NCBI GenBank assembly: GCA_948567375.1
Contig: OX419760.1
Coordinates: 42,222,001 to 42,286,000 of the forward strand
DNA length: 64,000 nt
Source of the DNA: Lunularia cruciata
Taxonomy: Eukaryota > Streptophyta > Marchantiopsida > Lunulariales > Lunulariaceae
Direction of reading: 5' to 3'
Under the pieces are notes generated by a model that was not told the origin of the DNA, did not search any database, and was given only the letters and a program-made list of their open reading frames with translations. Both the position numbers and the translations under genes were made by a program. Within the stretch, counting starts at the first letter, position 1. The number at the start of each line of letters is the position of its first letter. Positions 44,800 through 56,019 of the stretch are shown here, in pieces.

Positions 44800-45700
44800 T
44801 CACCAGCTTTGTTTTGAGTCCTTTGGTCGGTGGGGGATCGGATTGCTTCCCTTATTCCTTTTGTGCATACTTTCTATGGTATAGACACACCATTGTTGTA
44901 TAGCCATCATATTACCATAGGAGACTGCACTCAATTGGTATCAGCTAAATGTACATAAAAGCAAGATTCTTTGGGAAGTCCATTATTTGATATAGCTCAC
45001 TACATATCATTGCATGAGGTTATCATTACCTTTCTCACATGTCTTTTTCCATCCTTGTTGAGGATGTAGTCTATGTTGTGTAGGCTTTCACACTTAGTTT
45101 AGAGTCCTTTGCTTTACAAGTTCAAACTTGTAAATGCAAGGTCTAGAGCACACACACAATCCTCTCACTCTTTGAGTTCCCATTAGCTTTCTAGTTCCCA
45201 ATAGGTTTAAGAGTATTGGGCTCACCTCTCAAAGAGGACACTTTTTGTAGCTCCTATATCTTGGAGACTTTGATTCAAGCTACTACCCATATGAACTTCC
45301 TCTCCCGATTGGAGAACACACAAGTAGCCTATTCCCACCTTTTGAAATCTTATGTCCCAAGAGCATCCTACCCTACATGTACATATCCTCCCAAAGAGGT
45401 TCTTATACCACATATATGGTCCTTTGATAGTACCTTGCAACATACCTTCTCCATACTCTTAGGACCTTGTATGCTCTCACAATAATCAAATGTTTGGCGG
45501 CAATTACAAATAGTTCTTCTTGTAGTCATGGGAGGATGTGGTATCACATCATAGGACATTATTGCACCAGTAGCCTACCTTGGAGCATGGGCACTAGCGG
45601 GCCTCACTCTTGGAAAATAGGTTTTTACACAAGAGTCATCCATTTCTATTGCCACCTATTGTGACAATTGACTCAAGCACATATAATTTCTAGATATCTC
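44800..45700 (+). pseudogene. N1 reverse transcriptase, active site deleted
   Basis: Matches N2: FVHTFYGIDTPLL, then a degraded G-x-x-Q-G-D-P-L block, then HYISLHEVI and F-P-S-L directly joined to the sequence downstream of the S-D-D box. The deletion of about 28 bp near 45060 removes the metal-binding aspartates. Downstream, GGCGIxSxEAIAPIA-like codons (45530-45590) mark the RT thumb region in shifted frames. Confidence 0.65.
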
Positions 45701-45987
45701 TTTGATTGGCTAGGGATTTATTGCCAAGCCTTGCATGTATAGCAATCTCCCCTTTGTAGACTATGTATCCTAAGACTCTAGGAAGTTTGAGGTAGAGCTC
45801 ATTGAGCATATGCACACTTACATCCTTTCTAGCATCCTCATTGATGCATTGTTACTTGATCAAGCTAGGATCCTCTCTTGTAATGGGAAGGGCACTAGAG
45901 CTTGGATCCATGCTTCCTTGTTGATTGAAAACTTACATTTCATGTCAAAGGAGTTCACCTCAGCCCTTTGGCTTCAGATTAGCCTTC

Positions 45988-45992
45988 CATGT
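45988..45992. repeat. Target-site duplication of B1, left copy (CATGT, decayed)
   Basis: The flanks of B1 read CATGT (45988-45992) and CACAT (56956-56960). N2 has CCACATCCAACACTCTTGG at the equivalent position (61392), so CACAT is probably original and the left copy has two substitutions. This places B1 exactly in the N1 coding region. Confidence 0.7.
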
Positions 45993-46417
45993 TGTAACAA
46001 TATGGAGTTTAGCGATGAAGTAAGTTAGTGCTAACAAAGTAACGAATAGGCCAAATTAGTCTGAAATATTCTAAAAGTATCTAGGAAGCTTCTTGGAAAG
46101 CTTCTCAACTAGCTTATCTTGCACTCCAAGTAGGAAGTTTCTAGAAGGAAGCTTCTAGAAGCTTCCAACTAGCTTAGCTTACATGCCAAGTAAACGTCTT
46201 CTAGAAAAAAGCTTCTTGAGAAGGTTCCCAATTAACTTGGCTTACATTCCAAGAAAGTGGCTCAACAAAGCTTTTTGATAAGCTTCTCAAGAGCCTTGAT
46301 ACTCCACATAAATACTAGAACCAAAGCTCATGCTAGTCATTTGAAGTTTTCCATACTCAAGTTTCCCAATGTGATCTTCCATTCTCCTATTTCTCTCTTC
46401 AGTCTCGGTCTTTTACA
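45993..46417 (+). repeat. B1 5' LTR with heat-shock-element-like array
   Basis: A 425-bp LTR, TGTAACAATATGG...TTTTACA. GGAAGCTTCTAGAAGCTTCC (four alternating units, 2-nt spacing) lies at about 46148-46167, with further GAAGCTTC-type blocks from 46085 to 46290. The TATA-like ACATAAATAC is at about 46307-46316. This layout places the array in U3 within 230 bp upstream of the start of transcription expected for the element. Confidence 0.9.
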
Positions 46418-46418
46418 T

Positions 46419-46430
46419 TGGTATCATAGT
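46419..46430 (+). promoter_or_regulatory. B1 primer-binding site, decayed
   Basis: TGGTATCATAGT, the B1 version of the TGGTATCAGAGC initiator tRNA-Met site, lies 1 nt after the LTR, with two substitutions. Confidence 0.8.
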
Positions 46431-46687
46431 AGGAATGGGATCAATATAATTTATGGACCACCAAATCCATTTCTACCAAACCATTGGGATTTTTGCATTT
46501 GGGTACTACCCAAGCATCATTTCATACAATTCATCACCTCACATTTTGGGTAGGATTTTTGAATACAATCACCTTGTCTTCGGAACCTTTTGTACTTCTA
46601 GTTGTAACTTATGGAGAATGATGGACATTTTGCATCTATGTGTTAATAAATTAGATAGATTTCAGGTGGTGTGATAGAGTAGTAACC

Positions 46688-47560
46688 ATGGCGGCAATGC
46701 ACGAGGTTATCATTGCTATGCAACAACAAATCGAGCGCCTTACCCAATTGTTGGATGAACAAGATCATTGATGATAAGAGCACGTAGAGAGAGTACCCAT
46801 TTGAGAAGGAGAAGACCAAATCTAATTTCCAAAACCCAAGGTTTTTGAAGGCAAGAATCTCTTGGGTGTAGTGGAGAATTTTGCATGTGACCGCAAATGT
46901 TATTTCAAAGCTACCCATCTTGAAGATGAATGGAAACATATTTTCTTGACTTCAAGCCAATTGGATGGAGTACCAAAGCTATTGTGGCACTTCTAAGTAG
47001 AGCAATCTGAACAGAAAATTATTGTAACAATCTTGACATGGGCAAAATTCAAGAGCGCAATAATTGGCCGATTCTAAGCTATAAATGCCACAAAAGTTGC
47101 ACAAGATAGGTTGGCATAGTTGAAGTAGATTGGCATTGTAAGAAGTTACATTTGGCAATTCCAAAATAGCATTAGATAAATTTTAGATATATTGGAACAT
47201 GAAGCTCTAGATCAATTTTTGAGAGACTTAAATCACAAACCAATTTAGAGATAACTATGCAAGAGTCATAACACTTGGAGGAAGCTATGCGGTTGGTGAA
47301 ATGCTTTTATCCTTGGTTGCAACAACTTCATCTTGACTTTGACTTCCCCAAAAGCTACCAATACACTACACACAAGTGGAAGAACCAGCACTAATGGAGA
47401 TTTATTTCATTTAACGGATACCACTTGGCATTATAGATAGAGAAAAACTATGACAAAATGGTGGTTGTTTTAATTGTCGCCAAATTGAACATCATATTGT
47501 TGAATGTCCGTTCAAGAATGTCCAACCTTGACAAATCACCCAGATGGAGTTTGTGGAGCA
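46688..47560 (+). pseudogene. B1 gag
   Basis: ATG at 46688 begins MAAMHEVIIAMQQQIERLTQ and LLDEQDH, then stop. Later segments align with B2 gag in several frames. Zinc knuckle CFNCRQIEHHIVEC at about 47467-47508 has the C-x2-C-x4-H-x4-C spacing intact. Confidence 0.82.
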
Positions 47561-47639
47561 AAACGATCAAGGAATCACAATGGGAGATTTCAAGCCGCCT
47601 ATGCGGAACATGATTAGTTCCAATGGGATCAAAGGCTAA

Positions 47640-48350
47640 ACCTATGCAATTTGCTTCACTTGCAAGGTATGATATTTAATTGTGGTTGTAGAATTTTGAT
47701 TGATTTTGGAGGTTCAAAAAATTGCTTATTTATGCAATTAGCAAAGGAATTATGTTTTTTTATCAAGTCAGTAACTAGAAGTAGATTGATGATGGCAGAT
47801 GGAAGAAAGGGTTTTGCATTCCATACCTTGCATCCTATTACCTTCAAGATTGGGAAAGATTATTTGGAGTGTATGAGGTTTGTAGTAGCACCTCAACATA
47901 GTGTCATTCTAGGTTTTTTATCAGGTCAGTAACTAGAAGTAGATTGATGATGGCAGATGGAAGAAAGGGTTTTGCATTCCATACCTTGCATCCTATTACC
48001 TTCAAGATTGGGAAAGATTATTTGGAGTGTATGAGGTTTGTAGTAGCACCTCAACATAGTGTCATTCTAGGTTTTTTATCAGGTCAGTAACTAGAAGTAG
48101 ATTGATGATGGCAGATGGAAGAAAGGGTTTTGCATTCCATACCTTGCATCCTATTACCTTCAAGATTGGGAAAGATTATTTGGAGTGTATGAGGTTTGTA
48201 GTAGCACCTCAACATAGTGTCATTCTAGGTCTACTTTGGCTTGAACATCATAAGATTCAATTGGATTGGAACCAACAAAAAATTCAAGTACAACACCAAC
48301 GTAGAAAGTTCCGATTAGGTTGTCTAGCACCTTTGGGTAAGACACCTAAG
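47640..48350 (+). pseudogene. B1 protease with triplicated segment
   Basis: The frame at 47651 reads LLHLQGMIFNCGCRILIDFG then GSKNCLFMQ: the active-site triplet is D-F-G rather than D-S-G. The following 158 bp are present three times (see repeat), each encoding MMADGRKGFAFHTLHPITFK. The last copy continues into LGLLWLEHHKIQLDW, the normal protease end. Because 158 is not a multiple of three, each repeat shifts frame. Confidence 0.88.
47757..48231 (+). repeat. Three tandem copies of 158 bp in B1 protease
   Basis: GTCAGTAACTAGAAGTAG begins at 47767, 47925 and 48083, an exact 158-bp period. Copies two and three are essentially identical and joined by CTAGGTTTTTTATCAGGTCA. The third copy ends in the ordinary CTAGGTCTACTTTGG. 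It is a recent local amplification in an old element. Confidence 0.95.
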
Positions 48351-48360
48351 AATAATAAGT

Positions 48361-48540
48361 CCCAAGATAGGAAGTTTGTCAAGACAGTAGCCATAGAGCA
48401 AGCTTTGGAGGAAGATGAGTCCCAATATGGAAAGTTTGTCAATGAAGTAGCCATAGAGCAAGCTTTGGAGGAAGATGAGTCCCACGATGGGAAATTTGTC
48501 AGTGAAGCAGCCATAGAGCAAGCTTTGGAAGAAGATAAGT
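48361..48540 (+). repeat. Three 60-bp coding repeats between protease and RT (B1)
   Basis: Three exact 60-bp periods begin at 48361, 48421 and 48481, encoding variants of SQYGKFVNEVAIEQALEEDE in one open frame. The glutamate-rich linker is kept in frame here despite decay elsewhere. Same array in B2 and B4. Confidence 0.95.
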
Positions 48541-48599
48541 CTATTTTTGCAATGTGGACCAAGGATGATCTAAGGAGGATCAAAAACCTCATCAAGCAA

Positions 48600-49330
48600 T
48601 GGTTGATCAAATAGTCCAAGAGTTTTTAAATGTGTTTTCAGATGATCTGCCAAAGGGATTAACCTCAAATTGTGGTATGCCCTTCAAGATTGAGGTATTG
48701 CCAAGGAATACTCTAATGAGTTGGCCAATCTATCGGTTCTCACCAAACAAATTAGAGAAGTTGCAAACAACCCTTATAGATTTGTTGGAGAAGGATTTTA
48801 TACAACATAGTACATCTCTTGGAGAGCACCGGTACTATTTGTTCAAAAGAAAGATGGAAGATTTCATTTCTAAATTGATTACCATAGGCTCAATAAACAA
48901 ATAATGAAGAATGCATATCTCTTGCCTTGAATTGATGACTTGCTTGATCAATTTAATGGAGCACAATACTTCTTCAAGTTGGATCTTTACCGTGGTTATT
49001 GACAAATCTCTATTGATAAGAAGGATGTACAAAAGATTATCTTTTGCACAAGATATGAGCATTTTGAATAGAGAGTTTTACCATTTTGGCTCACTAATGC
49101 TCCAATAGTCTTCATGGATCAGATGCATAGAGTGTTGGATGGACTATGGGATTGATACGTGATGGTGTTCTTGGATGACATTTTAATCTATATCAAGATA
49201 AAGGTAGAACACATAAATCACATGCAAGAAGTCCTAAAACAACTCTGACAATGGAAGTTTTACTGCAAGAAGTTGAAGTGTGCCTTTTGGTAGAAGGAAC
49301 TTACCTTCTTGGGTCACAAGATATCATCAA
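48600..49330 (+). pseudogene. B1 reverse transcriptase
   Basis: FKIEVLPRNTLMSWPIYRFS and [10 protein letters not shown] at 48690-48830, then frame breaks. [17 protein letters not shown] near 49170-49215 shows an intact F-L-D-D box. A stop replaces the Trp before it (GLWD*YVMVFLDD). Disrupted by stops and indels. Confidence 0.85.
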
Positions 49331-50180
49331 AAGGGATCACAATAGAAGAGGAGAAAATCAAGGCCATCACTAATTGGCCTACTCCAAAGGATGCTATAGA
49401 AGTATAGGCATTTAATGGATTGGCCAATTTTTACCAAAGGTTTATCCACTACTATGCTCATGTAGTCGCACATTGACCTATCTCTTAGGAAAGAACTCAA
49501 GCTTTTAGTGAACCAATAAGCACAAAGAATTATTCTAGAAGCTAAAACATATGGTGTCTTCAAGACCCATTTTTCAACCATATGAACCTCAACTACCTTG
49601 TGTGGTTGATTTTGATGCTTTTAAATTTACAATTAGAACCATGTTGCAACAATAATTCTTAGATGGGTTACATCTTATTGCTTTTGTATCTCATAGACTA
49701 AATACAACAGAAAGGAATTACTATGCTTGAGATCAAGAACACCTAGCAATGGTATATGCAACCAAGGTGTAGAGGTATTATCTCTTGGGGAAACAAGCAA
49801 TCATACAAACTGATTACAAACCTTTGTTGCATACATTACACTTGGAATACATGAAGAGTCGACATCATCAATGGGAGGAACAATTACAATTGTTTGACAT
49901 CAAACTTGAGTACAAACCTAAGTGGTTCTATGTCATTCTCAATGCCCTATCATGATGACTTGATTTGAAGTCTCTTCCTCTCATACCAATGGCAATTACA
50001 ATGGCATCAATTGACTCCAAAGTCCAACTCAAGTTGAAGATCACTTTACAACAAGATCCTTTCTTTCAGATGATACAAGGTCATCTTGCAACATGCAACA
50101 AGGGGTACAACACCTTCACCTTCAAGGAAGACCTTTTATTTTATGAGAACCGGATTTATGTTTCAACCAAGGGTGATCTC
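49331..50180 (+). pseudogene. B1 RT thumb and RNase H
   Basis: Shifted frames give EEKIKAITNWPTPKDAIEV, FNGLANFYQRFIHYYAHV, VVDFDAFKFTIRTMLQQ and KVQLKLKITLQQDPFFQMIQ. It matches the intact B2 segment at 53660-52900 throughout, with stops roughly every 30 to 60 codons. Confidence 0.82.
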
Positions 50181-50975
50181 TGACTTGTGCACCTCCAAGA
50201 AGCCCATGACTTACCAATCACTGGTCATATGGATGTGGACAAGACCTTGAGTACTCTCCAATGCCAATGGTGGTAGCCTAATATGACACAAGATGTTTGA
50301 GAGTTTGTCCAATTGTGTGAGAGCTGCTTAGGCGACAAGGCTAGCAACCAGAAACCAAGTGGAATCCTTCAACCACTTCCTATTCCATCTATTCAATGGG
50401 AATACATGAGCTTAGATCTCATCATATCCCTGCCCTAGATGAAGCAAGGTCACACAACAATCATGGTGTTTGTGGATAAGCTTAGTAAGAAAATCCATTT
50501 GGCACCAACCTTTGATATTGTGGATGCTCCAACATTGGCGTAGATCTACTTCAACATTGTCTTCAAGCATCATGGATACCTTGTGTACTCATCTTTGACC
50601 ATAATCCTTGATTCATTGGGAAGTTTTGGAAAGCATTCTTTAGATACTCGGCACCAAGCTTGCTTTGTGTATGGCCTATCATCCTCAAATTGGTGGACAA
50701 ACTAAACATGAAAATTGTACCTTAAAGGATATGCTTTGTGCCTTCTCTAACATCCACCATACCAATTAGGATGAATGTCTTACAACTATGGAGTTTGTAT
50801 ACAATATGCAAGCACCGGATTCTCTCATTTCTTCCTCAATTTTGGCCTCGATCCATTTGTTCTAGATTCCATTCTTGCTCCTCCTCCATCTCATGTCCCT
50901 CATATTTCCACCTTCTTGACCACCATATCCCAATCCCTCTAACAAGCCAAATCTCATCTCCTTGTTGCTCAGCTT
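50181..50975 (+). pseudogene. B1 integrase, 3' end deleted
   Basis: HDLPITGHMDVDKTLSTLQ with the zinc finger CESCLGDKASNQ near 50310-50350. Core: SLDLIISLP (first Asp), TIMVFVDKLSKKIHLAPTFD. The Asp and Glu regions downstream lie in other frames. The sequence ends in SPLCCSA-type codons at about 50971, where it joins LTR sequence, so the C-terminus and chromodomain are missing. Confidence 0.82.
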
Positions 50976-51087
50976 GGAACTTCTTGAGAAGCTTCTTGGC
51001 TAGCGTAGCTTGCACTACAAATATAAAGTTTCTAGAAGGAAGCTTCCAAAAGCTTCCAACTAGTTTAGCTTGCATGCCAAGTATATG
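50972..51087 (+). repeat. B1 3' LTR, left fragment
   Basis: Matches positions about 95-205 of the B1 5' LTR (AACTTCTTGAGAAGC...CTTGCATGCCAAGTA). It is cut by B2 after ATATG and continues at 56746. Confidence 0.85.
51083..51087. repeat. Target-site duplication ATATG of B2, left copy
   Basis: ATATG at 51083-51087 is repeated exactly at 56741-56745, bracketing B2 inside the B1 3' LTR. Confidence 0.92.
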
Positions 51088-51496
51088 TGTAAAAGACCAA
51101 AACCGAGGAGAGAAATAGGAGAATAGAACCTCACATTGGGACACTTGAATGAGGGAAAACTCCAAATGCCTAGCATGAGCTTTGGCTTTGGTATTTATAA
51201 GTAGCATACAAGACCCTTGAAGCTTCTCAAGAAGCTTCCTTGAGCTTCTTTCTTGGAGTGCAAGCCAAGTTAACCAGGAAGCTTCTCAAAAAGCTTCCTT
51301 CTAGAAGTCACCTACTTGGCGTGCAAGCTAAGCTAGTTAGAAACTTCTAGAAGCTACCTGCTTAAGGCACAAGTTAACTAGTTGGGAAGCTTCCCAAGAA
51401 GCTTCTTAGATGCTTCTAGAATATTCTAGGCTATTTTGTCTTATTCTCTACTTCGTAAGCCTGACTAACTTCATCGCTAAATTCCATATTGTTACA
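51088..51496 (-). repeat. B2 3' LTR (409 bp), short HSE-like array
   Basis: Element-sense TGTAACAATATGG at 51496 to TTTTACA at 51088. HSE-like units include GAAACTTCTAGAAGC (three spaced units; one copy of the 14-bp unit) near 51341-51355 and TTCTAGAATATTC near 51414-51426. TATA box: plus-strand TATTTATA at about 51192-51199. Confidence 0.92.
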
Positions 51497-51720
51497 TATT
51501 CCCCCGCTGCTAGTTGGTGACGTCCTCGTTGCCTGTGAAACTTTGAATTCCTTGATGGCCATCTGTGCATTTTGGAGGTGGGAAAGAGGTTCCCATGTGG
51601 CATCATGAAGGGGATACCCTTTCCAAAGGACCTTGTACTCCGTATGTTGGCGACGGCCTCATTGAATATGACGACGTGCAAGGATACAATCAACTTCGTA
51701 CTCCTCATGATCATTGATAG
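51497..51720 (-). pseudogene. B2 chromodomain
   Basis: VDCILARRHIQ, a TGA stop (CGA expected at this Arg position in B3), then GRRQHTEYKVLWKGYPLHDA and TWEPLSHLQNAQMAIKEF. The fold signature is complete apart from the stop. The following purine tract GCAGCGGGGGAATA abuts the LTR as polypurine tract. Confidence 0.88.
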
Positions 51721-52900
51721 GGACAGGCAAAGGAGGAGGTTGGACTCGAGAGGAAAAGGAAGAGGGGTTAGGAACAAAGGGTTTCAACTTGGAAACATGA
51801 AAGACAGGATAGATATGCATGTGACAAGGCAAGGCAAGTTGATAAGCAACAGGAGAGACAATGTGGGTGATGTCAAAGGGTCCTATCCAATTAGGAGCAA
51901 GTTTACAAACTTGGGTATCAAGTGGGAGAGGGAGGTTACTAGAGGATAGCATGACTTTATCGCCAACTTCAAAGGTGAGATCACGACGATAGTGGTCCGC
52001 ATATTGTTTTTGGCAATTTTGAGCAACAAAGAGGTGAGACTTGGCTTGTTGGAGAGACTGGGATATAGTGGTCAAGAATGTGGAAGTATGAGGAACCTGA
52101 GAGGGAGGGGAAGCAAGAAGAGAATCTGGAACAAGCGGATTGGCCAAAATTGAGAAAGAAGGGAGAAAATCCGGTGCTAGCCTGTTTGGAATTGTTGTAG
52201 GCAAATTCTGCAGTTGCAAGACATTCATCCCAGTTGGTATGGTGGACATTGACAAAGGCCCGCAACATATCCTCCAATGTACGATTGGCATGTTTGGTTT
52301 GTCCATCAGTTTGAGGATGATAGGCCGTGGACAAAGCAAGCTTGGTGCCGAGTATTTGGAAGAGTGCTTGCCAAAACTTCCCGGTAAATTGAGGATCACA
52401 GTTGGAGATGAGTACACGTGGCATCCCATGATGCTTGAAGACATTGTCAAAGTAGATTTGCGCTAAGGTTGGAGCATCCACGGTATCACAAGTTGGTGCC
52501 AAGTGGATTTGCTTACTAAGCTTATCCACAAACACCACGATTGTGGTGTGTCCTTGTTTTGTCTTTGGCAAGGATGTGATGAGATCCAAGCTCACATGCT
52601 CCCAACGAGCAAATGGAATGGCGAGTGGTTGAAGGAGTCCACTCGGCTTTTGGTTGCTGGCCTTGTTCCATTGGCAACTCTCACATGATCGGACAAAGTC
52701 TTGAACATCTTATGTCATGTTGGGCCACCACCATTGGTGTTGGAGGGTGCCCAAGGTCTTGTCCACTCCCATGTGACCAGCTATTGGTAAATCATGGGCT
52801 TCTTGAAGGCGCACAAGTCGAAGATCACCTTTGGCTGGAACATAGATCTGGTCTGCATGGAATAAAATGCTTTCCTTGAAGGAGAAGTTGTTGTACTCCT
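51721..52900 (-). pseudogene. B2 integrase
   Basis: Zinc finger: HDLPIAGHMGVDKTL, a TAA after WWPNMT, then CESCQWNKASNQKPSG. Core: SLDLITSLPKTKQGHTTIVV (first Asp), LISNCDPQFTGKFW (the second catalytic Asp position is Asn) and HPQTDGQTKHANRTLEDML (catalytic Glu replaced by Lys). C-terminus: RRDLTFEVGDKVMLSSSNLP and LAPNWIGPFDI (GPY/F). Frames 52595-51981 and 52450-51659 overlap, marking a frameshift near 52100-52150. Confidence 0.9.
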
Positions 52901-53660
52901 TGTTGCGTGCTGTCAGACAACCATGTACCATTTGGAAGAAGGGATCTTGTTGTAGAGCTGATTGAAACTCATTATGGACCTTAGGGTCAATGGACACAGT
53001 TTTAATTGCCGCCGTGATGAGAGGAAGATCCTTCAAATCAGGTTGTCGTGATAGAGCATCGGGGATGACATGGAACCGACCTGGTTTGTACTCAAGTTTG
53101 ATGTCAAACAATTGGAGTTGCTCTTCCCATCGATGATGCCGACTCTTTATGTACTCCAAGTGTAAGGTCTGCAACAATGGCTTGTGATCAGTTTGCATGA
53201 TCACTTGTTTCCCCAAGAGATAATGCCTCCATACCTTGGTGGCATATACCATTGCAAGTTGTTCCCAATCTCGAGCAGAGTAATTTCTTTCAGCTGTATT
53301 TAGTTGGCGAGACACAAAGGCAATAGGATGTAGTCCATCTGGAAATTCTTGTTGCAACACAGCTCCAATTGCAAAGTTAGAAGCATCAAAATCAACCACA
53401 TAAGGTAGTTGAGGATCATATGGTTGAAGAATAGGTCTTGAAGACACCATATGCTTTAACTTTTGGAATGCTTCTTCATGCTTGGTGGTCCACCGGAAGC
53501 TCAAGTTCTTTCCCAAGAGGTCAGTCAATGGTGCAACCACGTGAGCATAATAGTCGATGAACCATCGGTAAAAACTGGCCAATCCATTGAATGCTCGTAC
53601 TTCTGTAGCATCCTTTGGGGTAGGCCAATCAGTAATGGCCTTGATTTTCTCTTCTTCCAT
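52901..53660 (-). pseudogene. B2 RT thumb and RNase H, intact frame
   Basis: A single frame (53660 to 52710) encodes the RT connection (FNGLASFYRWFIDYYAHVVA), RNase H (YVVDFDASNFAIGAVLQQ with the first Asp, ERNYSARDWEQLAMVYATK with the Asp/Glu helix, MQTDHKPLLQTL with the third Asp) and the start of integrase. All expected RNase H catalytic positions that I can see are kept. Confidence 0.92.
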
Positions 53661-54565
53661 CTTGTTCCCTTTTGATGAGATCTTATGACCCGAGAAGGTA
53701 ACCTCCTTCTGCCAAAAAGCACACTTTGACTTCTTGTAGTAAAATTTCCACTATCGTAGTCGTCTTAGGACTTCTCGCACATGATTCATGTGTTCTACCT
53801 CTGTCCTGCTATAGATTAAGATATCATCTAAGAACACCACCACGGACCAATCCAATAGTCCCTCCGACACCCAATGCATCTGATCCATGAAGACTGCTGG
53901 AGCATTAGTGAGTCTGAAAGGTAGAACTCTCCACTCAAAATGTCCATACCTTGTGCGAAAAGCAGTCTTTTGCACGTCCTCTCCTTCAATAGGAATTTTC
54001 CAATAGCCGCTACAAAGATCCAGCTTGGAAAAGTAGCGTGCTCCACTTAGTTGATCAAGCAAGTCATCGATCCACGGCAAGAGATATGCATTCTTCACGG
54101 TTTGCTTATTGAGTCCACGGTAATCAATACAGAAACAAAGTCCTCCATCCTTCTTTGGAACAAATAATCCCGATGCTTCCCAAGGAGAGGTACTATGTTG
54201 TATGAAATCCTTCTCCAAGAACTATGTAAGAGTTGTTTGCAACTCCTCCAACTCCTTTGGTGAGAGCCGATAGATTGGTCTACTCACTAGAGTACTCCTT
54301 GGCAATAAGTCGATCTTGAAGGGCATACCTTGATTGGAGGGTAATCCCTTTGGCAGATCATCTGGAAACACATCTGCAAACTCTTGAACTATCCAATCAA
54401 CCATTGCTTGATGCGGCACTTGACCCTCCTCAGATTGTTCTTGTGCAATCGGCTTGATCCACACCGTGAATACACACTTATCTTCCTCCAAAGCTTGCTC
54501 TATGGTTGCTTCATTAACAAACTTCCCTTCTAGGGACTCATCTCTCTTCCATGCTTGCTCCATGG
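53661..54565 (-). pseudogene. B2 reverse transcriptase
   Basis: Frames 54563-54222 and 54218-53751 are separated by a single TAG. Blocks: [84 protein letters not shown] and [11 protein letters not shown] (catalytic Asp pair intact). A stop near 53751 separates the palm from the thumb. It is the best-preserved RT of the window. Confidence 0.92.
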
Positions 54566-54660
54566 TTGCCTTCTTGGTAAACTTCCCTCTTGGGACTCAT
54601 CTCCCTTCCAGATTCACTCTATGGCTACCTTCTCAGCAAACTTCCCATCTTGGGACTGAC
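54477..54660 (-). repeat. Three 60-bp coding repeats between protease and RT (B2)
   Basis: Read on the minus strand, three units of about 60 bp encode variants of ESLEGKFVNEATIEQALEED. The second and third have drifted by small indels. The array corresponds to those of B1 and B4. Confidence 0.88.
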
Positions 54661-54700
54661 TATTCTTAGGTGTCTTACTCAGAGGTGCCAGACAACCTAA

Positions 54701-55093
54701 TCAAAAATTCCTACCTTGGTGTTGTACTTGAATTTGGCGTCGAGTCCAATCAAATTGAACCTTATGACATTCAAGCCAAGGTAGACCCAGAATGATATCA
54801 TAGTGTAGAGGTGCCACTACAAACCTCATACACTCCAAATACTCCTTCCCAATCTTGAAGGTAATAGGATGCAAGGTGCGGAATGCAGAACCCTTTCTAC
54901 CATCCGCCATCATCAAACTACTTCCAATCACTGGCTTGATAGGAATAATCAATTCCTTTTCTACTTGCATAGACATGCAATTCTTTGAACTTCCAGAATC
55001 AACCAAAATTCTACAACCCCGATTAGATATCTTACCTTGCAAGTGAAGCAGACTTGCATAGGTCGAGCCTTCAATCCCATTGGAACTAATCAA
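54701..55093 (-). pseudogene. B2 protease
   Basis: MISSNGIEGSTYASLLHLQG, then RILVDSGSSKNCMSMQ with an intact D-S-G triplet, GKEYLECMRFVVAPLHYDII and LGLPWLECHKVQFDW. The retropepsin domain is complete over about 130 residues. It is flanked by frame breaks, so it is likely not translated in frame with gag. Confidence 0.92.
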
Positions 55094-55149
55094 GCTCCCA
55101 GTAGGCGGCTTGAAATCTCCTATTGAGATTCTTTGTTTCCCTGATCATT

Positions 55150-56019
55150 CTGCTCCACAACCTCCACTTGGGCAACTTGTCGAGGTCATCTATTCTTGAG
55201 TGGACATTTAGCAATGCAATGCCCTAACTGGCGACAATAAAAACAACCTCCATTTTGTCGTAATCTTTCTTTATTTGCTGTGCCAAGTGGTCTTTGTTGG
55301 ATAGCATCAATCTCCATTGGTACTGGTTCTTCCACTCGTGGTACTGGTAGGCTTTGTGTAGGTCGAGGTCAAGACCAAGTTGTCACAACCAAGGAATCAA
55401 AACGCTCAGCCAATTGCATGGCTTCTTCTATGTTCTATGGCTCTTGCATGGTCACCTCCAATTTGGTTCGTGACTTCAATCCTCGCACAAATTGATCTAG
55501 AACTTCACCTTCTTGGATATCTGGAATTTACATGACGATGTTCTGAAATTGTGTGATGTAGCTTCTCACTAAGCCAATCTGCCTCAACTCCGCCAATTTA
55601 TCTCGTGCAGCTGGGGTGGCATTTATAGTTTGAAATCAACCAAGTATTGCATCCTTGAATTCTGCCCATGTCAAAATCGGTGTAACAATTTGTCGTTCAG
55701 CTCTTTCTACTTGGAATCACCACCAAAGTTTTGCCACGCCATCTAATTGGCTAGAAGCCAAGAGAATTTGTTTTCGCTCGTCTTGAAGATTGGTGGCTTC
55801 AAAGTAACGTTCGCAGTCAAACACAAAATTCTCCACTGTGTCTGGAAGATTCTTGCCTTCAAACACCTTGGGTTTCAGAAATCGAATGCAATCTTCTCCA
55901 TCTTGAACTGGCGCTCTGTCTATTTGTTCTTGTCGTTGCTGGTCTTGTTCATCCAACAATCGAGTAAGATGCTCGATTTGTTGTTGCATTGCAAGGATAA
56001 CATCCGGTATTGCCGCCAT
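55150..56019 (-). pseudogene. B2 gag
   Basis: Start MAAIPDVILAMQQQIEHLTR at 56019, a coiled-coil-like N-terminus, followed by capsid (VFEGKNLPDTVENFVFDCER, LASSQLDGVAKLWW) to 55717. The rest lies in other frames. The zinc knuckle CFYCRQLGHCIAKC at about 55204-55245 keeps C-x2-C-x4-H-x4-C. Gag would form the particle. Confidence 0.9.

Noticed and set aside
50836-51207. Minus-strand 123-codon frame
   Set aside because: It crosses the B1/B2 junction and is antisense to B1 integrase and LTR; not a gene.
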